Shown here piece after piece: positions 1-8,809 of a stretch of DNA of 64,000 bases; positions within the stretch are counted from its first letter, which is position 1; each line of letters begins with the position of its first letter. Source of the DNA: Bradyrhizobium murdochi (lineage in GTDB: Bacteria > Pseudomonadota > Alphaproteobacteria > Rhizobiales > Xanthobacteraceae); contig NZ_AXAU01000015.1 in the NCBI RefSeq assembly GCF_000472965.1, positions 1-64,000 on the forward strand, read 5' to 3'. Position numbers and translations under genes: made by a program. The notes below the pieces were generated by a model. The model was not told the DNA's origin. It was given only the letters and a program-made list of their open reading frames with translations, and did no database searches.

Positions 1-2
1 TC

Positions 3-272
3 CGAACAGCCTGCAAGCGTCTCGGCCTCAAGCATATCCGTACCAAGCCCTACACACCCAAGACCAACGGCAAGGCTGAGCGCTTCATCCAGACAAGCCT
101 GCGCGAGTGGGCTTATGCCCGCGCTTACGACACCTCAGACGAACGCGCCGCCGAACTGCCACGCTGGCTTCACCGCTACAATTGGCACAGACCTCATGGC
201 AGTATCGGATCAAAGCCACCCATCAGCAGACTCGGTCTAACCGGGAACAACCTGTTGAGGCTCCACAACTAG
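3..272 (+). mobile_element. IS481-type transposase gene, C-terminal fragment cut by window edge
   Basis: An open frame enters from the left edge and stops at 270-272. It encodes the last ~89 residues of a DDE integrase/transposase of the IS481 type. The conserved end of the rve catalytic core is visible: PYTPKTNGKAERF, in which the Glu is the third acidic residue of the DDE triad, then W-L-H-R-YN-x-x-RPH near the C-terminus. The rest of the element lies outside the window, so completeness and the other terminal repeat cannot be judged. No clear right-end inverted repeat can be defined with only one end. The next reading frame begins almost at once with the signal peptide of a damaged binding protein, so the element probably inserted at that gene's start. 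Confidence 0.85.
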
Positions 273-273
273 A

Positions 274-853
274 GCGTTTTCAGCGGCGTGGAAACCGCAA
301 TATCGCCTCGCCCGATACGCGGCCGGCCTCGCGCTGCTGATGCTCTGGAACGCGCCGGCGGATGCCCGCTCGCTGGCCGTCATCGAGCGCGGCGCGTTGA
401 CGCTCTGCGCCAGCCCCAATGCGCTGCCGTTTGCAAGCAAGACCGGACCGGTCCCGGGATTTCAGATCGAACTCGGCGAGAAAATTGCCCAGCAACTCGG
501 CGTCAAGCTGACGCGGGAATGGGTGGTCAGTGCGATCGCCAAGGGCGGCACCGCCACGTCTCCATTCGTGTATGAGGACGACATTGTCGCGGCATTGGCC
601 AATCGCGAGATCGAGGCCCGCCACACCGATGATGGTCGGCTGGTTCAACCTGCAGCATGCCGACAAGCCGTTGCGCCTGATTCCAGCGTTCGACAACGAT
701 TCTGACTTGAACTGGAATATTGCGGCGGGGCTGCTCCGCCCCGACGACAAGCTGCAACAGCGTGTCGATGCGGCGATCGAGGCGCTGCTGGCCGATGGCA
801 GCATCGCGCGGATCTATGCTCGCTATCGCATCGAGCTGCGGCCTCCGCAGTGA
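274..853 (+). pseudogene. Periplasmic solute-binding protein (SBP_bac_3-like), pseudogene
   Basis: Two reading frames together encode parts of one exported family-3 type binding protein. The first frame (from about 274 to about 620) has a signal peptide (YAAGLALLMLWNAPADARS), then a mature N-terminus with LCASPNALPF and GFQIELGEKIA, as in binding proteins found beside PQQ/quinoprotein dehydrogenases. After about 620 the similarity continues one frame over (MVGWFNLQHADKPLRL, ending ARYRIELRPPQ). No start codon remains upstream of the signal peptide in frame. The protein is far shorter than the ~270 residues usual for the family, so a central block is missing as well. The transposase fragment abuts the 5' end, which fits inactivation by insertion followed by decay. 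The quinoprotein link is inferred from motif resemblance only. Confidence 0.7.
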
Positions 854-1007
854 GGCTATCGGATTGGTGTGTGTATTGTTATGGGACGTGCGCACCACGC
901 ATATGGGCCGTGCTTGCGTGTTCCGCACCCAGATGACACGCTTCACGGTAAACTGAGACCCGCCACAGGGCCTTTGTGCTAGTCTGGTAAAGGCAGGTTC
1001 TGCGTGT

Positions 1008-2546
1008 GTGCGGTCCAGAAGCATGCCAAGGGAACCAAAATGGCAATGCATCTTTACCGAGCGCGGTTGGCTGATTGCGCTGGCCGTCGCGGTGGGAATG
1101 TTGCTCGGCTTGGCCGGCCCCACCTCTGCACAGTTCTTTAATTTCGGCGGATATCAGCAGGGGCCACAACCGCAACGCGGCGGCGGCTGGTTTGGTAACG
1201 AACGCGGTGGCGGCTGGTATGGTAACGACACGTTTGCGCCGTACCAAGAGCACGCGCCGCAGCCTCGTTGGAATGGGCGGCAAGCGCCTCCGCCGCCGCG
1301 CGAGGATTTTTCAAAGGCGCCGCCGCCCGAGAAACGCAACACTGTATCGGAGCGCCACATACTTGTGCTCGGTGACGCCATGGCAGACTGGCTCGCCTAT
1401 GGGCTCGAGAACGTCTATGACGACCAGCCCGAGGTGGGTGTGATCCGCAAACACAAGACAGTCTCCGGCCTGATCAAATATCAGCCGAAGGGCGATCCAG
1501 CCGATTGGGCCGCCGCCGCCAAAGGTATTCTTGCCGCCGAAAAAGCGGATGCCATTGTCGTCTTGCTCGGGCTTCATGATCGCACCTCAATCCGCGAGCC
1601 GGCGGTCGACAAATCCGACAATAAAGCTGGGAACAAGAAGGACGCCAAGGCGAAACCTGATGGCAAGGCTTCGAGCGCAAAGCCCGAGGCGAAGCCCGAT
1701 GGCGCAGCCAAGGTGCCGGATCCCGAATTGCCGCCGGACGATGCCGCCGAAAACAATGGCGCGCGGGCGGTGATTGAACCGGAGAGGAGCGCGCATTCGC
1801 CGAACGACATCCATGAGTTTCGCGAGAAGCGCTGGGTCGAACTCTACATGCAAAAGATCGAGGAGATGATCGGCGTACTCAAGTCCAAGGGTGTGCCAGT
1901 GCTGTGGGTGGGTCTGCCGGTCGTACGTGGCCCCAAGTCGACCGCCGACACGGCGTTTCTGAATACGCTCTATCGCGATGCGGCCGGCAAGGCCGGCATC
2001 ACCTATGTCGATGTCTGGGATGGATTTGTCGATGAAACCGGCCGCTTCTTGCAGCACGGCCCCGATTTCGAGGGGCAGACCCGCCGGCTGCGCTCTTCCG
2101 ATGGCGTGTACTTCACCAAGGCCGGCGCGCTCAAGCTCGCGCATTATGCCGAGCGCGAAATCAACCGACTGTTGGCTGCGCGTTCCGCGCCGATTGTGCT
2201 GCCCACTGAGCCGGCTACGCCCGACGCCAGTGCGCGGCCGGATGAGCCGGCGCCGCGTCCGCTGGCCGGGCCGATCGTTCCCTTGGCGCCCTCCTCTGTC
2301 GGCACGAATCAATTGCTCGGCGGTCCGGGGGGGCGGCCTGTGACGATGGATGCGCAAGCGGCGCGGGTCCTGATCACAGGGGAGCCTTTGTCGGCGCCAG
2401 CCGGTCGAGCCGACGATTTTGCCTGGCCGCGACGCGAAATCGGACGCGAAGGGGCCAAGGGTGAGACCCCAATGGCATCAACATCGCTCGATGCCAACGC
2501 ACGGGCGCCGGCGGCATCGCTAAAGCCGAAAAAGCAACGCCGCTAG
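1008..2546 (+). CDS. DUF459 / SGNH-hydrolase-like exported protein
   Basis: This is a 512-residue secreted or membrane-anchored protein. A hydrophobic signal segment (residues ~20-42, ending TSAQ) is followed by a Gly/Pro/Arg-rich stretch. The DUF459 domain, which has an SGNH/GDSL-like fold, begins at HILVLGDAMADWLAYGL. A Lys/Ala/Pro-rich spacer (~residues 205-255) splits the domain, which resumes with VLWVGLPVVRGP and DGVYFTKAGALKLAHY, the usual place of the catalytic Asp-x-x-His block (here Asp...Lys...His). In the N-terminal block Gly-Asp is followed by Ala instead of Ser (GDA), so the nucleophile may be missing, as in several DUF459 members. The start is GTG at 1008 with AGGCAGG upstream; ATG at 1023 is an alternative. 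The role, perhaps cell-envelope polysaccharide modification, is inferred. Confidence 0.8.
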   Translation: MRSRSMPREPKWQCIFTERGWLIALAVAVGMLLGLAGPTSAQFFNFGGYQQGPQPQRGGGWFGNERGGGWYGNDTFAPYQEHAPQPRWNGRQAPPPPREDFSKAPPPEKRNTVSERHILVLGDAMADWLAYGLENVYDDQPEVGVIRKHKTVSGLIKYQPKGDPADWAAAAKGILAAEKADAIVVLLGLHDRTSIREPAVDKSDNKAGNKKDAKAKPDGKASSAKPEAKPDGAAKVPDPELPPDDAAENNGARAVIEPERSAHSPNDIHEFREKRWVELYMQKIEEMIGVLKSKGVPVLWVGLPVVRGPKSTADTAFLNTLYRDAAGKAGITYVDVWDGFVDETGRFLQHGPDFEGQTRRLRSSDGVYFTKAGALKLAHYAEREINRLLAARSAPIVLPTEPATPDASARPDEPAPRPLAGPIVPLAPSSVGTNQLLGGPGGRPVTMDAQAARVLITGEPLSAPAGRADDFAWPRREIGREGAKGETPMASTSLDANARAPAASLKPKKQRR

Positions 2547-2833
2547 AGCGTGACCAACAATCGCTTTTGACGGTTTCCAAGAATGGTCGAAAGACTGTTT
2601 CAGTGCATAGCTATGTGGCTCAATGACAACACTGACGCGAAATCGCGCGAATGGATGCCGTGATCGCCCTCTCCGACTTGTATCCGCCCTCATTGGATTG
2701 CGACCCTTGCACGTCGAATTCGGTGGGTGGGGTACGATATGTTTTCCATCGGCTGTGCCAGGACTTCGTTCGTCGACATCAACGCAAGCCTCATTCGAGT
2801 TAGCGCGCCTTCGGGTTCGGTCGCTGGGCGAGC

Positions 2834-3871
2834 ATGAAGCGCCGCGCGTTCATTTGTGTTCTCGACGCTATCGCTTCGCGATTTTGGCGTCGCGGCCGCA
2901 TCGTCGTTGCCGCAATGGCCGCAATGATGCTTCTGCCGATCGAGGTCAGCGACGCGGGCTGGCTGTCGGACGTCTTCAAAGGCTCGTCAAAACAGGCGAA
3001 ATCGCCAAGGCAAGGCAAGCCGTCAACGCACGTCACTTCGCGCAAGCACGTCGCTTCGCGCAAGCCAGCTACTTCGGCAAGATCAGCCGCCTCGCCAAAG
3101 CGCCGCACCGTGAAGCTTGCCGCCCTGGGCCCAGTCGCCCTGCCCTCTGCAGCTTTCAAACCGGTCGTCCCCCTGTGCGATCCCTCCAAGTTCCGGATCG
3201 TTCTGGATGTGGGACATACCGCCGAATCAGAAGGCGCGATCAGCGCCCGCAACGTCTCCGAGTTTGTCTTCAATCTGCGCCTTGCGAAGCGGATCGAGGA
3301 GAAGTTGAAGGCCGAGGGCTTTACTGAAACCAGATTGCTCGTGACCGAGGGCAAGGCGAGGCATAGCCTCGTCAAACGCGTCGCCGCCGCCAACAATCTG
3401 CCCGCGGATCTCTTCCTGTCGATCCACCATGACTCCGTGCCCAACAAATTCCTCGAGGACTGGGAGTTCGAGGGAAAGAAAAGCCATTTCAGCGACCGCT
3501 TCAGCGGATATTCCGTCTTCGTCTCCCGCAGCAACCCGGACTTCAAGACGAGTTTCGCCTTCGCCGAACTGATCGCCAAGGAAATGAAGGCCCAGGGCCT
3601 CGACTATGCCAGGCAATATTCCCAGCCCATCATGGGCCGGTACCAGCGTGAGCTGCTGAACAAGGAGACCGGCGTCTATCGCTACGATGAGCTCATCGTG
3701 CTGAGAAAAACCCGGATGGCTGCCGTCCTGCTGGAAGCGGGCTCGATCATCAACCGGGACGAAGAGCTCAAGATGAGTTCGCCTGAGCGGCGGGACATTA
3801 TCAGCAGCGGTGTTACGGCGGCGGTGAAGGCATTTTGCGAGCCCCGATGGGCCGTGCTCGGTCCGCTCTGA
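2834..3871 (+). CDS. N-acetylmuramoyl-L-alanine amidase (Amidase_3)
   Basis: This 345-residue exported zinc amidase should cleave the bond between MurNAc and L-Ala in peptidoglycan. The N-terminus is Arg-rich with a hydrophobic segment at ~23-40. A basic Ser/Ala/Lys linker (~52-95) follows, then the Amidase_3 domain from ~118 to 335. The catalytic set is visible: His128 in DVGHT, Glu143 in NVSEF, His198 in SIHHDS, and Glu301 in LLEAGSIINRDEE. An insert of about 90 residues separates the last two blocks, longer than in compact AmiC enzymes and like the regulatory-helix region of division amidases. The basic linker may bind wall polymers. It converges with the 3911-5110 gene, 39 bases away. No SH3 or LysM domain is present. 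Confidence 0.88.
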   Translation: MKRRAFICVLDAIASRFWRRGRIVVAAMAAMMLLPIEVSDAGWLSDVFKGSSKQAKSPRQGKPSTHVTSRKHVASRKPATSARSAASPKRRTVKLAALGPVALPSAAFKPVVPLCDPSKFRIVLDVGHTAESEGAISARNVSEFVFNLRLAKRIEEKLKAEGFTETRLLVTEGKARHSLVKRVAAANNLPADLFLSIHHDSVPNKFLEDWEFEGKKSHFSDRFSGYSVFVSRSNPDFKTSFAFAELIAKEMKAQGLDYARQYSQPIMGRYQRELLNKETGVYRYDELIVLRKTRMAAVLLEAGSIINRDEELKMSSPERRDIISSGVTAAVKAFCEPRWAVLGPL

Positions 3872-3910
3872 TGACGCGGTAGCGTAGCATCTGGACCCCG
3901 CCCTCCGGCT

Positions 3911-5110
3911 TCAACCCTTTGACTGCTTCTTGATTTCGTCGAATTTGGAAAGCGCTCGTTCAAATTTTTCGTTGAACAGCCACATCGCATCGAGAATTTC
4001 GCGGTAGGTCGCGGATGTTTTGGCCCGGTCAGCCTGTCCGAAGGTGAAAACGCTGTTGTTTCGCAGATAGGCCATGATCTTCGGGTCTGAAATTCTGTAG
4101 TCAACCAGGTTGCGCGAGCCGAGCGCAGACCTGGTCGGGCTCGGAATAATCTGGATGAGTTCAAAGAGCTTCATCTGATCGATCGGATCTGGCAGTGTTT
4201 TCACGATCGCCGGTACTTGCGGAAAGATATCCGCGTGTGCGTTCATGAGACCATCTCGCACGGCGGTCCAGTGGTTGTACCGATGGTCCACATTGCCGGC
4301 CCGTGCCTCTTCCTTGTCGTCGCGGGCGTTCAGTGCGGGATCAAAGGCTGCGATCGAATTCTTTATCGCCGCCCATTTCTTCCGTCCATTTTGATCTTCG
4401 GGTACGCCTGTTTGCAAGCTGCCCTTGTATTTGTTCGAGCGCGCATTCCCGATGTTCTGATTGCCATTTGTCTCGGCAAAAAACAGGCCCAGGCTGATAC
4501 GGCCTGCTGCTTCGGCATTGGCCGCATCAAGGCCCTTGGCTCGCGCAATGGCCGTGCCCAGATCGACAACGTCCTTGAATGGAGTATCTGAGTTTTGCGC
4601 GTTGGCGGGCGGCGCTTGCATCAGGTCGAAAAGTCTCCTGTACTCGTCGAGCAGCGGCTCATTGTCGGCGCTAAAATACGCCGGTGGGATTCCGTATTTA
4701 TTGGGCCCGCCTATCTTGGACGGAAGAGCGTCGGTGAGATCCTTGTACGCGCTGATCATGTTGTTGCGTGCAAGGTAGAGGGCTTGTCCTGGCAAGTTCG
4801 GCAGTCGCTGGTTCGAATTGATCTGCGCGCGCCGCTGGCCCAGGATCGACTCGAAGTTGCTTCGTGCCTCATTGTATGTATTGAGCGCATCCGATTGGGT
4901 TTTCGTTAGTGTGGCCGGCTCGCCCATTGCAGGCGACATGAAGCTGAGATTGCCGATCGCGGCCGCCACAAGCGACGCGACCGTGCTGACGATCGCGTTG
5001 GTGGCAACGGAAGCCGGCGCAGTGAAGAAGATTCCGAGAGCAAGAGCTGCCGCGGGCGCAGCAGTATGGCTTTTTATCCCCATGGCGATTTTTCCATGCC
5101 CAAGTTTCAT
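3911..5110 (-). CDS. Exported protein with a lysozyme-like motif, family not recognised
   Basis: This 399-residue protein is not one I recognise. The N-terminus is a signal peptide or anchor (hydrophobic ~18-62, Ala-rich). The middle is helical and hydrophilic. Residues ~203-235 read ISLGLFFAETNGNQNIGNA then SNKYKGSLQTG. That layout (Glu213, Asn-rich turn, Ser225, Gly-Ser-Leu-Gln at 230-233) resembles the goose-lysozyme/SLT pattern E-x-x-x-N-x-x-x-x-S-x-x-x-x-G-L-x-Q, with Glu213 as candidate general acid. The rest has no familiar domain. Base composition looks less GC-rich than its neighbours, so recent acquisition is possible. It faces an Amidase_3 gene, which fits a wall-related role. The start is ATG at 5110 with no strong ribosome site; an in-frame ATG lies at 5083. 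The function is inference. Confidence 0.6.
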   Translation of the reverse strand: MKLGHGKIAMGIKSHTAAPAAALALGIFFTAPASVATNAIVSTVASLVAAAIGNLSFMSPAMGEPATLTKTQSDALNTYNEARSNFESILGQRRAQINSNQRLPNLPGQALYLARNNMISAYKDLTDALPSKIGGPNKYGIPPAYFSADNEPLLDEYRRLFDLMQAPPANAQNSDTPFKDVVDLGTAIARAKGLDAANAEAAGRISLGLFFAETNGNQNIGNARSNKYKGSLQTGVPEDQNGRKKWAAIKNSIAAFDPALNARDDKEEARAGNVDHRYNHWTAVRDGLMNAHADIFPQVPAIVKTLPDPIDQMKLFELIQIIPSPTRSALGSRNLVDYRISDPKIMAYLRNNSVFTFGQADRAKTSATYREILDAMWLFNEKFERALSKFDEIKKQSKG

Positions 5111-5298
5111 TGGATCGCGACCGACGCGATCGTAAACAATGAACGTGCAGCTTGGCGAGGCGAAAGCAGCTCCAAATCCGATGCAATGTCCTTTGGTGCT
5201 TTTCAGATATTACGCCAAGTCCGGCTTGAGTCCGTAATACGCTTCAAGGCGGACATCGGCCGACGATCGCAGCGCGGGATGATTTCGACAGAGATCAC

Positions 5299-6138
5299 CT
5301 AAGCGAGCCAGCGCTTGCGTCGCTTGTAGTGCTTCACATCGCGGAATGATTTTCGCTTCTCCCCGGCGACGCCAAGATAGAATTCCTTGACATCTTCATT
5401 TGCGGCGAGCGCCCGCGCCTCGCCGTCCATCACCACGCGCCCATTTTCGAGGATGTATCCGTGTCTGGCGTATTTGAGCGCCATATTGGTGTTCTGCTCG
5501 GCGAGCAGGAACGTAACATTTTCCCGGACATTGAGGTCCTTGACGATCTCGAAGATCTCTTCGACGATCTGCGGAGCGAGGCCCATCGACGGCTCGTCGA
5601 GCAGGATCATCTTCGGGCGCGACATCAGCGCACGGCCGATCGCGCACATCTGCTGCTCGCCACCCGACGTATAGCCGGCGGTAGAACCGCGCCGCTCCCT
5701 GAGACGGGGAAAATAGGCATAGACCCGCTCGAGATCTTCCGCGATCGCGGCCTTGCCGTCCACGCGCGTGAATGCGCCGGTCAGGAGATTTTCTTCGACG
5801 GTAAGGTGAGCGAAGCAGCGCCGCCCCTCCATCACCTGAATGCAGCCGCGCCGCACTAGATCGTTTGGCGACAGCGACTGCACTTCCACACCGTCAAACA
5901 GGATTGAGCCCTTGGTGACCTCGCCACGCTCTGAATGCAGCAGATTGGAAACCGCCTTCAGAGTCGTGGTCTTGCCCGCACCATTGGCTCCGAGAAGCGC
6001 GACGATTCCGCCCCGCGGCACATCCAGCGATACGCCCTTCAATACCAGGATGACGTGATCGTACACGACCTCGATGTTGTTGACCGACAGGAACGGCGCC
6101 GCCGCTTCCGTCGTTGTGGCGGCCTTGGGAATCGACAC
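5299..6138 (-). CDS. livF: Branched-chain amino acid type ABC transporter ATPase
   Basis: This 279-residue LivF-type ATPase is the second nucleotide-binding subunit of the HAAT-family importer encoded upstream. Walker A is GANGAGKTT (~residue 50), the signature is TSGGEQQMCAIGRAL, and Walker B is MILLDEPSMGLAP. It is the last gene of the operon, 78 bases after the binding-protein gene. It starts with GTG at 6138, preceded by a strong GGAGGGAG site. The C-terminus is a little longer than usual and basic (KHYKRRKRW). Substrate is not set by this subunit. The operon context with an acyl-CoA ligase suggests an organic acid or aromatic acid instead of Leu/Ile/Val. Confidence 0.9.
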   Translation of the reverse strand: MSIPKAATTTEAAAPFLSVNNIEVVYDHVILVLKGVSLDVPRGGIVALLGANGAGKTTTLKAVSNLLHSERGEVTKGSILFDGVEVQSLSPNDLVRRGCIQVMEGRRCFAHLTVEENLLTGAFTRVDGKAAIAEDLERVYAYFPRLRERRGSTAGYTSGGEQQMCAIGRALMSRPKMILLDEPSMGLAPQIVEEIFEIVKDLNVRENVTFLLAEQNTNMALKYARHGYILENGRVVMDGEARALAANEDVKEFYLGVAGEKRKSFRDVKHYKRRKRWLA

Positions 6139-6216
6139 GCTGCTCCCTCCAAACTGTTACAGCTTCAGGAATACCCGGAAGGAAGCGAACGCTCCTTCCG
6201 GATCTCCGAGATGTTT

Positions 6217-7536
6217 TCAGCTCTCTTTCGAGCAGTCGCGAGGCTGAATCTTCTTGTCCGCGGCATACTTCGCGGAAACTTCGTCAACGAGCGGTTCGGT
6301 CTCGGATTGGTTGGCCGTGTACCAGTCGGAGATGACCTTCCAGCCCTTGCCGTCCCACTGCTGTACGCGCCCGTCCCGCGCGCCCTCGTGATCGGAGCAG
6401 GAAATCTTGATCGGCTTCAACATGCCCTCGAAACCGAGCTCCTTGAGACGCGCTTCCGAGAGGTTGAGGTTCTCAAGACCCCAACGGACCTGCTCGCCCG
6501 TCAGCGGCTTCTTGCCGAACTTTTCCTGCGCCTTGCGGATCGCTTCCACCCCGAGCATAGCGTTCACCATGCCGCGGTTGTAGAGAACCTCGCCGATCTT
6601 GCCAGGCTCCGACGCGCCCTTGCCCTTTGCATAGACGTGCTTCTCGATCTCGGCATGCACGGGGAATTTGCCCGCACCATGCTGAAGCATCAGCGCCTTG
6701 TAGCCGACGGCTTGATCGCCCGCGGGCTGCACATCCGGCTCTGCGCCCGACCACCAAACACCGATCATCTTGTCGCGCGGATAGGCAACGGCCGCCGCTT
6801 CCTTGACTGCCGTCCCGTTCATGACGCCCCAGCCCCAGACCAAGACATAGTCCGGGCGGTTCTGGCGGATCGACAGCCATTGCGACTTCTGTTCGACACC
6901 GGGATGCGTGACCGGGATCGGTGTGAACTCAAAGCCGTACTTCTTGGCCAGCACCTGCAGCATCGGGATCGGCTCCTTGCCGTAGGGGCTGTCATGATAG
7001 AGCAGCGAAATCTTCTTGCCCTTCAGCTTGTCGAAGCCGCCCACCTCCTTGGCGACGTGCTGGATCGCGATATCGGCCGCGGACCAGTACGTGCCGAGCA
7101 GCGGGAAATTGTAGGCGAACACGGCGCCGTTCTTGGAATCGGCGCGGCCATAGCCCATGGTGATAATCGGAATCTTGTCAGTCGTGGTCTTCTCGGTGAG
7201 GGCGAATGTAATGCCGGTCGACAGCGGATTGACGAAGGCCGCGCCGGTCGGCCCCTTGCCTTTGAGACGCTCGTAACATTCGACACCCTTGTCGGTGGCG
7301 TAGCCGGTTTCGCATTCCTCGAACAAGATCTTGACGCCGTTGATGCCGCCGTCGCGCTCGTTGACCAAGTTGTAATAGTCGGCCACGCCGTTTGCGTACG
7401 GCACGCCATTCACGGCGTACGCGCCCGTTCGGTAGGATAGTATCGGGATGAACTGCTCGCTCTGCGCTGCAGCAGGAGAGGCAAACGCCCCGCCTGAAAG
7501 TATGGCTGCAGCAAGTAATAGTTTGTTGCGTACCAT
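6217..7536 (-). CDS. ABC transporter substrate-binding protein, LivK/Peripla_BP_6 type
   Basis: This 439-residue periplasmic protein captures the ligand for the Liv-type importer. A signal peptide covers residues 1-23 (MVRNKLLLAAAILSG...PAAAQ). The mature protein begins SEQFIPILSYRTGAYAVNG, and the Peripla_BP_6 fold follows with NLVNERDGGINGVKI, then YHDSPYGKEPI and VLVWGWGVMNGTA. At over 400 residues it is longer than classical LivJ/K (~370), as is common for binding proteins assigned to aromatic or unknown ligands. The ATG at 7536 is chosen because AGGAGGAC lies 6-13 bases upstream and the signal peptide starts there; longer frames have no signal peptide. The gene lies between livM and livF in one operon. 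Confidence 0.9.
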   Translation of the reverse strand: MVRNKLLLAAAILSGGAFASPAAAQSEQFIPILSYRTGAYAVNGVPYANGVADYYNLVNERDGGINGVKILFEECETGYATDKGVECYERLKGKGPTGAAFVNPLSTGITFALTEKTTTDKIPIITMGYGRADSKNGAVFAYNFPLLGTYWSAADIAIQHVAKEVGGFDKLKGKKISLLYHDSPYGKEPIPMLQVLAKKYGFEFTPIPVTHPGVEQKSQWLSIRQNRPDYVLVWGWGVMNGTAVKEAAAVAYPRDKMIGVWWSGAEPDVQPAGDQAVGYKALMLQHGAGKFPVHAEIEKHVYAKGKGASEPGKIGEVLYNRGMVNAMLGVEAIRKAQEKFGKKPLTGEQVRWGLENLNLSEARLKELGFEGMLKPIKISCSDHEGARDGRVQQWDGKGWKVISDWYTANQSETEPLVDEVSAKYAADKKIQPRDCSKES

Positions 7537-7666
7537 ATAACTGTCCTCCTCGTTCAGCCCGTTTTTTCTGTACCGGGTCTTGTTTTCGCGGGCTTCCTTG
7601 CCTCCTATTGCCAACGACCGCCGCTCCGCATTGCGATCTTCGGCTTGCTTCGTACTACCCGCCCCT

Positions 7667-8794
7667 TCAGTAGGGAAACGGCCACAGTCTGAGCTTCTCC
7701 TTGCCAATCGATATGAGCCGGGCAAATCCATGTGGCTCCTTGATGAGAAGATAGCAGATCAACGATCCAAAGATGATGAATTCCAGATGGGTAATCGTCT
7801 CTGTCGACAGCGGCACACCGAGCTGGGTTGGAAGCAGGTTCAGCATGATGGGCAGGATCAAGATAAAGGCCGCGCCGATGAATGACCCCATGATCGAACC
7901 CAACCCGCCGATGATCACCATGAACAGAAGCTGCAGCGAACGCTCGATTGAGAAGGCGAGCGGCTCCCACGAGCCCAGATAGACGAACGCCCAAAGTGCG
8001 CCCGCCACGCCGATGATGAATGAGGAGACCGCGAAAGCTGTAAGCTTCGCGTAGAGTGGCCGGATACCGATGAGCTCCGCGGCTATGTCCATGTCGCGGA
8101 TTGCCATCCATTGTCTGCCGAGATTGCCGCGAACCAGATTCTTCGCCAGAAACGCGAACACCGTTACGAAGATCAGGCACAGCATATAGCGCTCGATCGG
8201 CGTGCCTACGTTCAGACCGAAGAAATCCAGCGTCGGTGCACTGACCGACCCCGACGGCGCATAATTGGTGAACCACGGCACCCGCAGGAACACCCAGTCA
8301 AAGAAGAACTGCGCTGCGAGTGTTGCGACCGCTAAATAGAGGCCCTTGATCCGCAGACTTGGAATACCGAAGAGGATGCCGACAACCGCCGCCGCCAGCC
8401 CGCCGAGCAAAATAGATAGCAGTACGGGCAACGGCGGGATCGAAATCGCAAAGCCAAGCCAGTCGAGCGGAATATGAACGCCGGTCCCCAACTTGTAGGC
8501 CGAGTAGGCGCCGATGGCCATGAACGCGCCGCTGCCGAGCGAGATCTGGCCGCAATAGCCGACAAGGATGTTTACGCCGATAGCGGCAAGCGCGAGGATC
8601 AGGAAGGGCAGCAGAATGGCGCGAAGCAGATAGTCGCTGCCGAACGGCCAAATGTCGAAGTCGGCCAGCAGCGGCACGCCAATGAAGGCGATACCAAGCA
8701 AGATCGCGAGCGCCATACGGTCCTGGCGGATCGGGAAGATCGCCATATCCTCCGCGTAGGTCGTCTTGAATTGGCCTGCCTCGCGATAAAGCAC
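7667..8794 (-). CDS. livM: Branched-chain amino acid type ABC permease LivM
   Basis: This 375-residue inner-membrane permease has about nine hydrophobic segments. The LivM hallmark is present: GYCGQISLGSGAFMAIGAYS near residues 80-100, and the EAA-like loop GLGSIMGSFIGAAF near 285. It forms the translocation pore with LivH. The start is GTG at 8794 with GAGGAG upstream, 15 bases after livH, so the two are co-transcribed. A 130-base gap then separates it from the binding-protein gene. The C-terminal tail (EPHGFARLISIGKEKLRLWP) is typical of the FAD/aromatic-acid branch of these permeases. Confidence 0.92.
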   Translation of the reverse strand: MLYREAGQFKTTYAEDMAIFPIRQDRMALAILLGIAFIGVPLLADFDIWPFGSDYLLRAILLPFLILALAAIGVNILVGYCGQISLGSGAFMAIGAYSAYKLGTGVHIPLDWLGFAISIPPLPVLLSILLGGLAAAVVGILFGIPSLRIKGLYLAVATLAAQFFFDWVFLRVPWFTNYAPSGSVSAPTLDFFGLNVGTPIERYMLCLIFVTVFAFLAKNLVRGNLGRQWMAIRDMDIAAELIGIRPLYAKLTAFAVSSFIIGVAGALWAFVYLGSWEPLAFSIERSLQLLFMVIIGGLGSIMGSFIGAAFILILPIMLNLLPTQLGVPLSTETITHLEFIIFGSLICYLLIKEPHGFARLISIGKEKLRLWPFPY

Positions 8795-8809
8795 AACTAA
8801 CTCCTCATC

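Noticed and set aside
2623-3327. A 234-codon plus-strand frame upstream of and overlapping the amidase gene
   Set aside because: It overlaps the amidase in another frame, has no motif or ribosome site, and an odd composition.
5935-7440. 501-codon frame antisense to livF and binding-protein genes
   Set aside because: Shadow frame; composition dominated by Leu/Arg/His with no domain.
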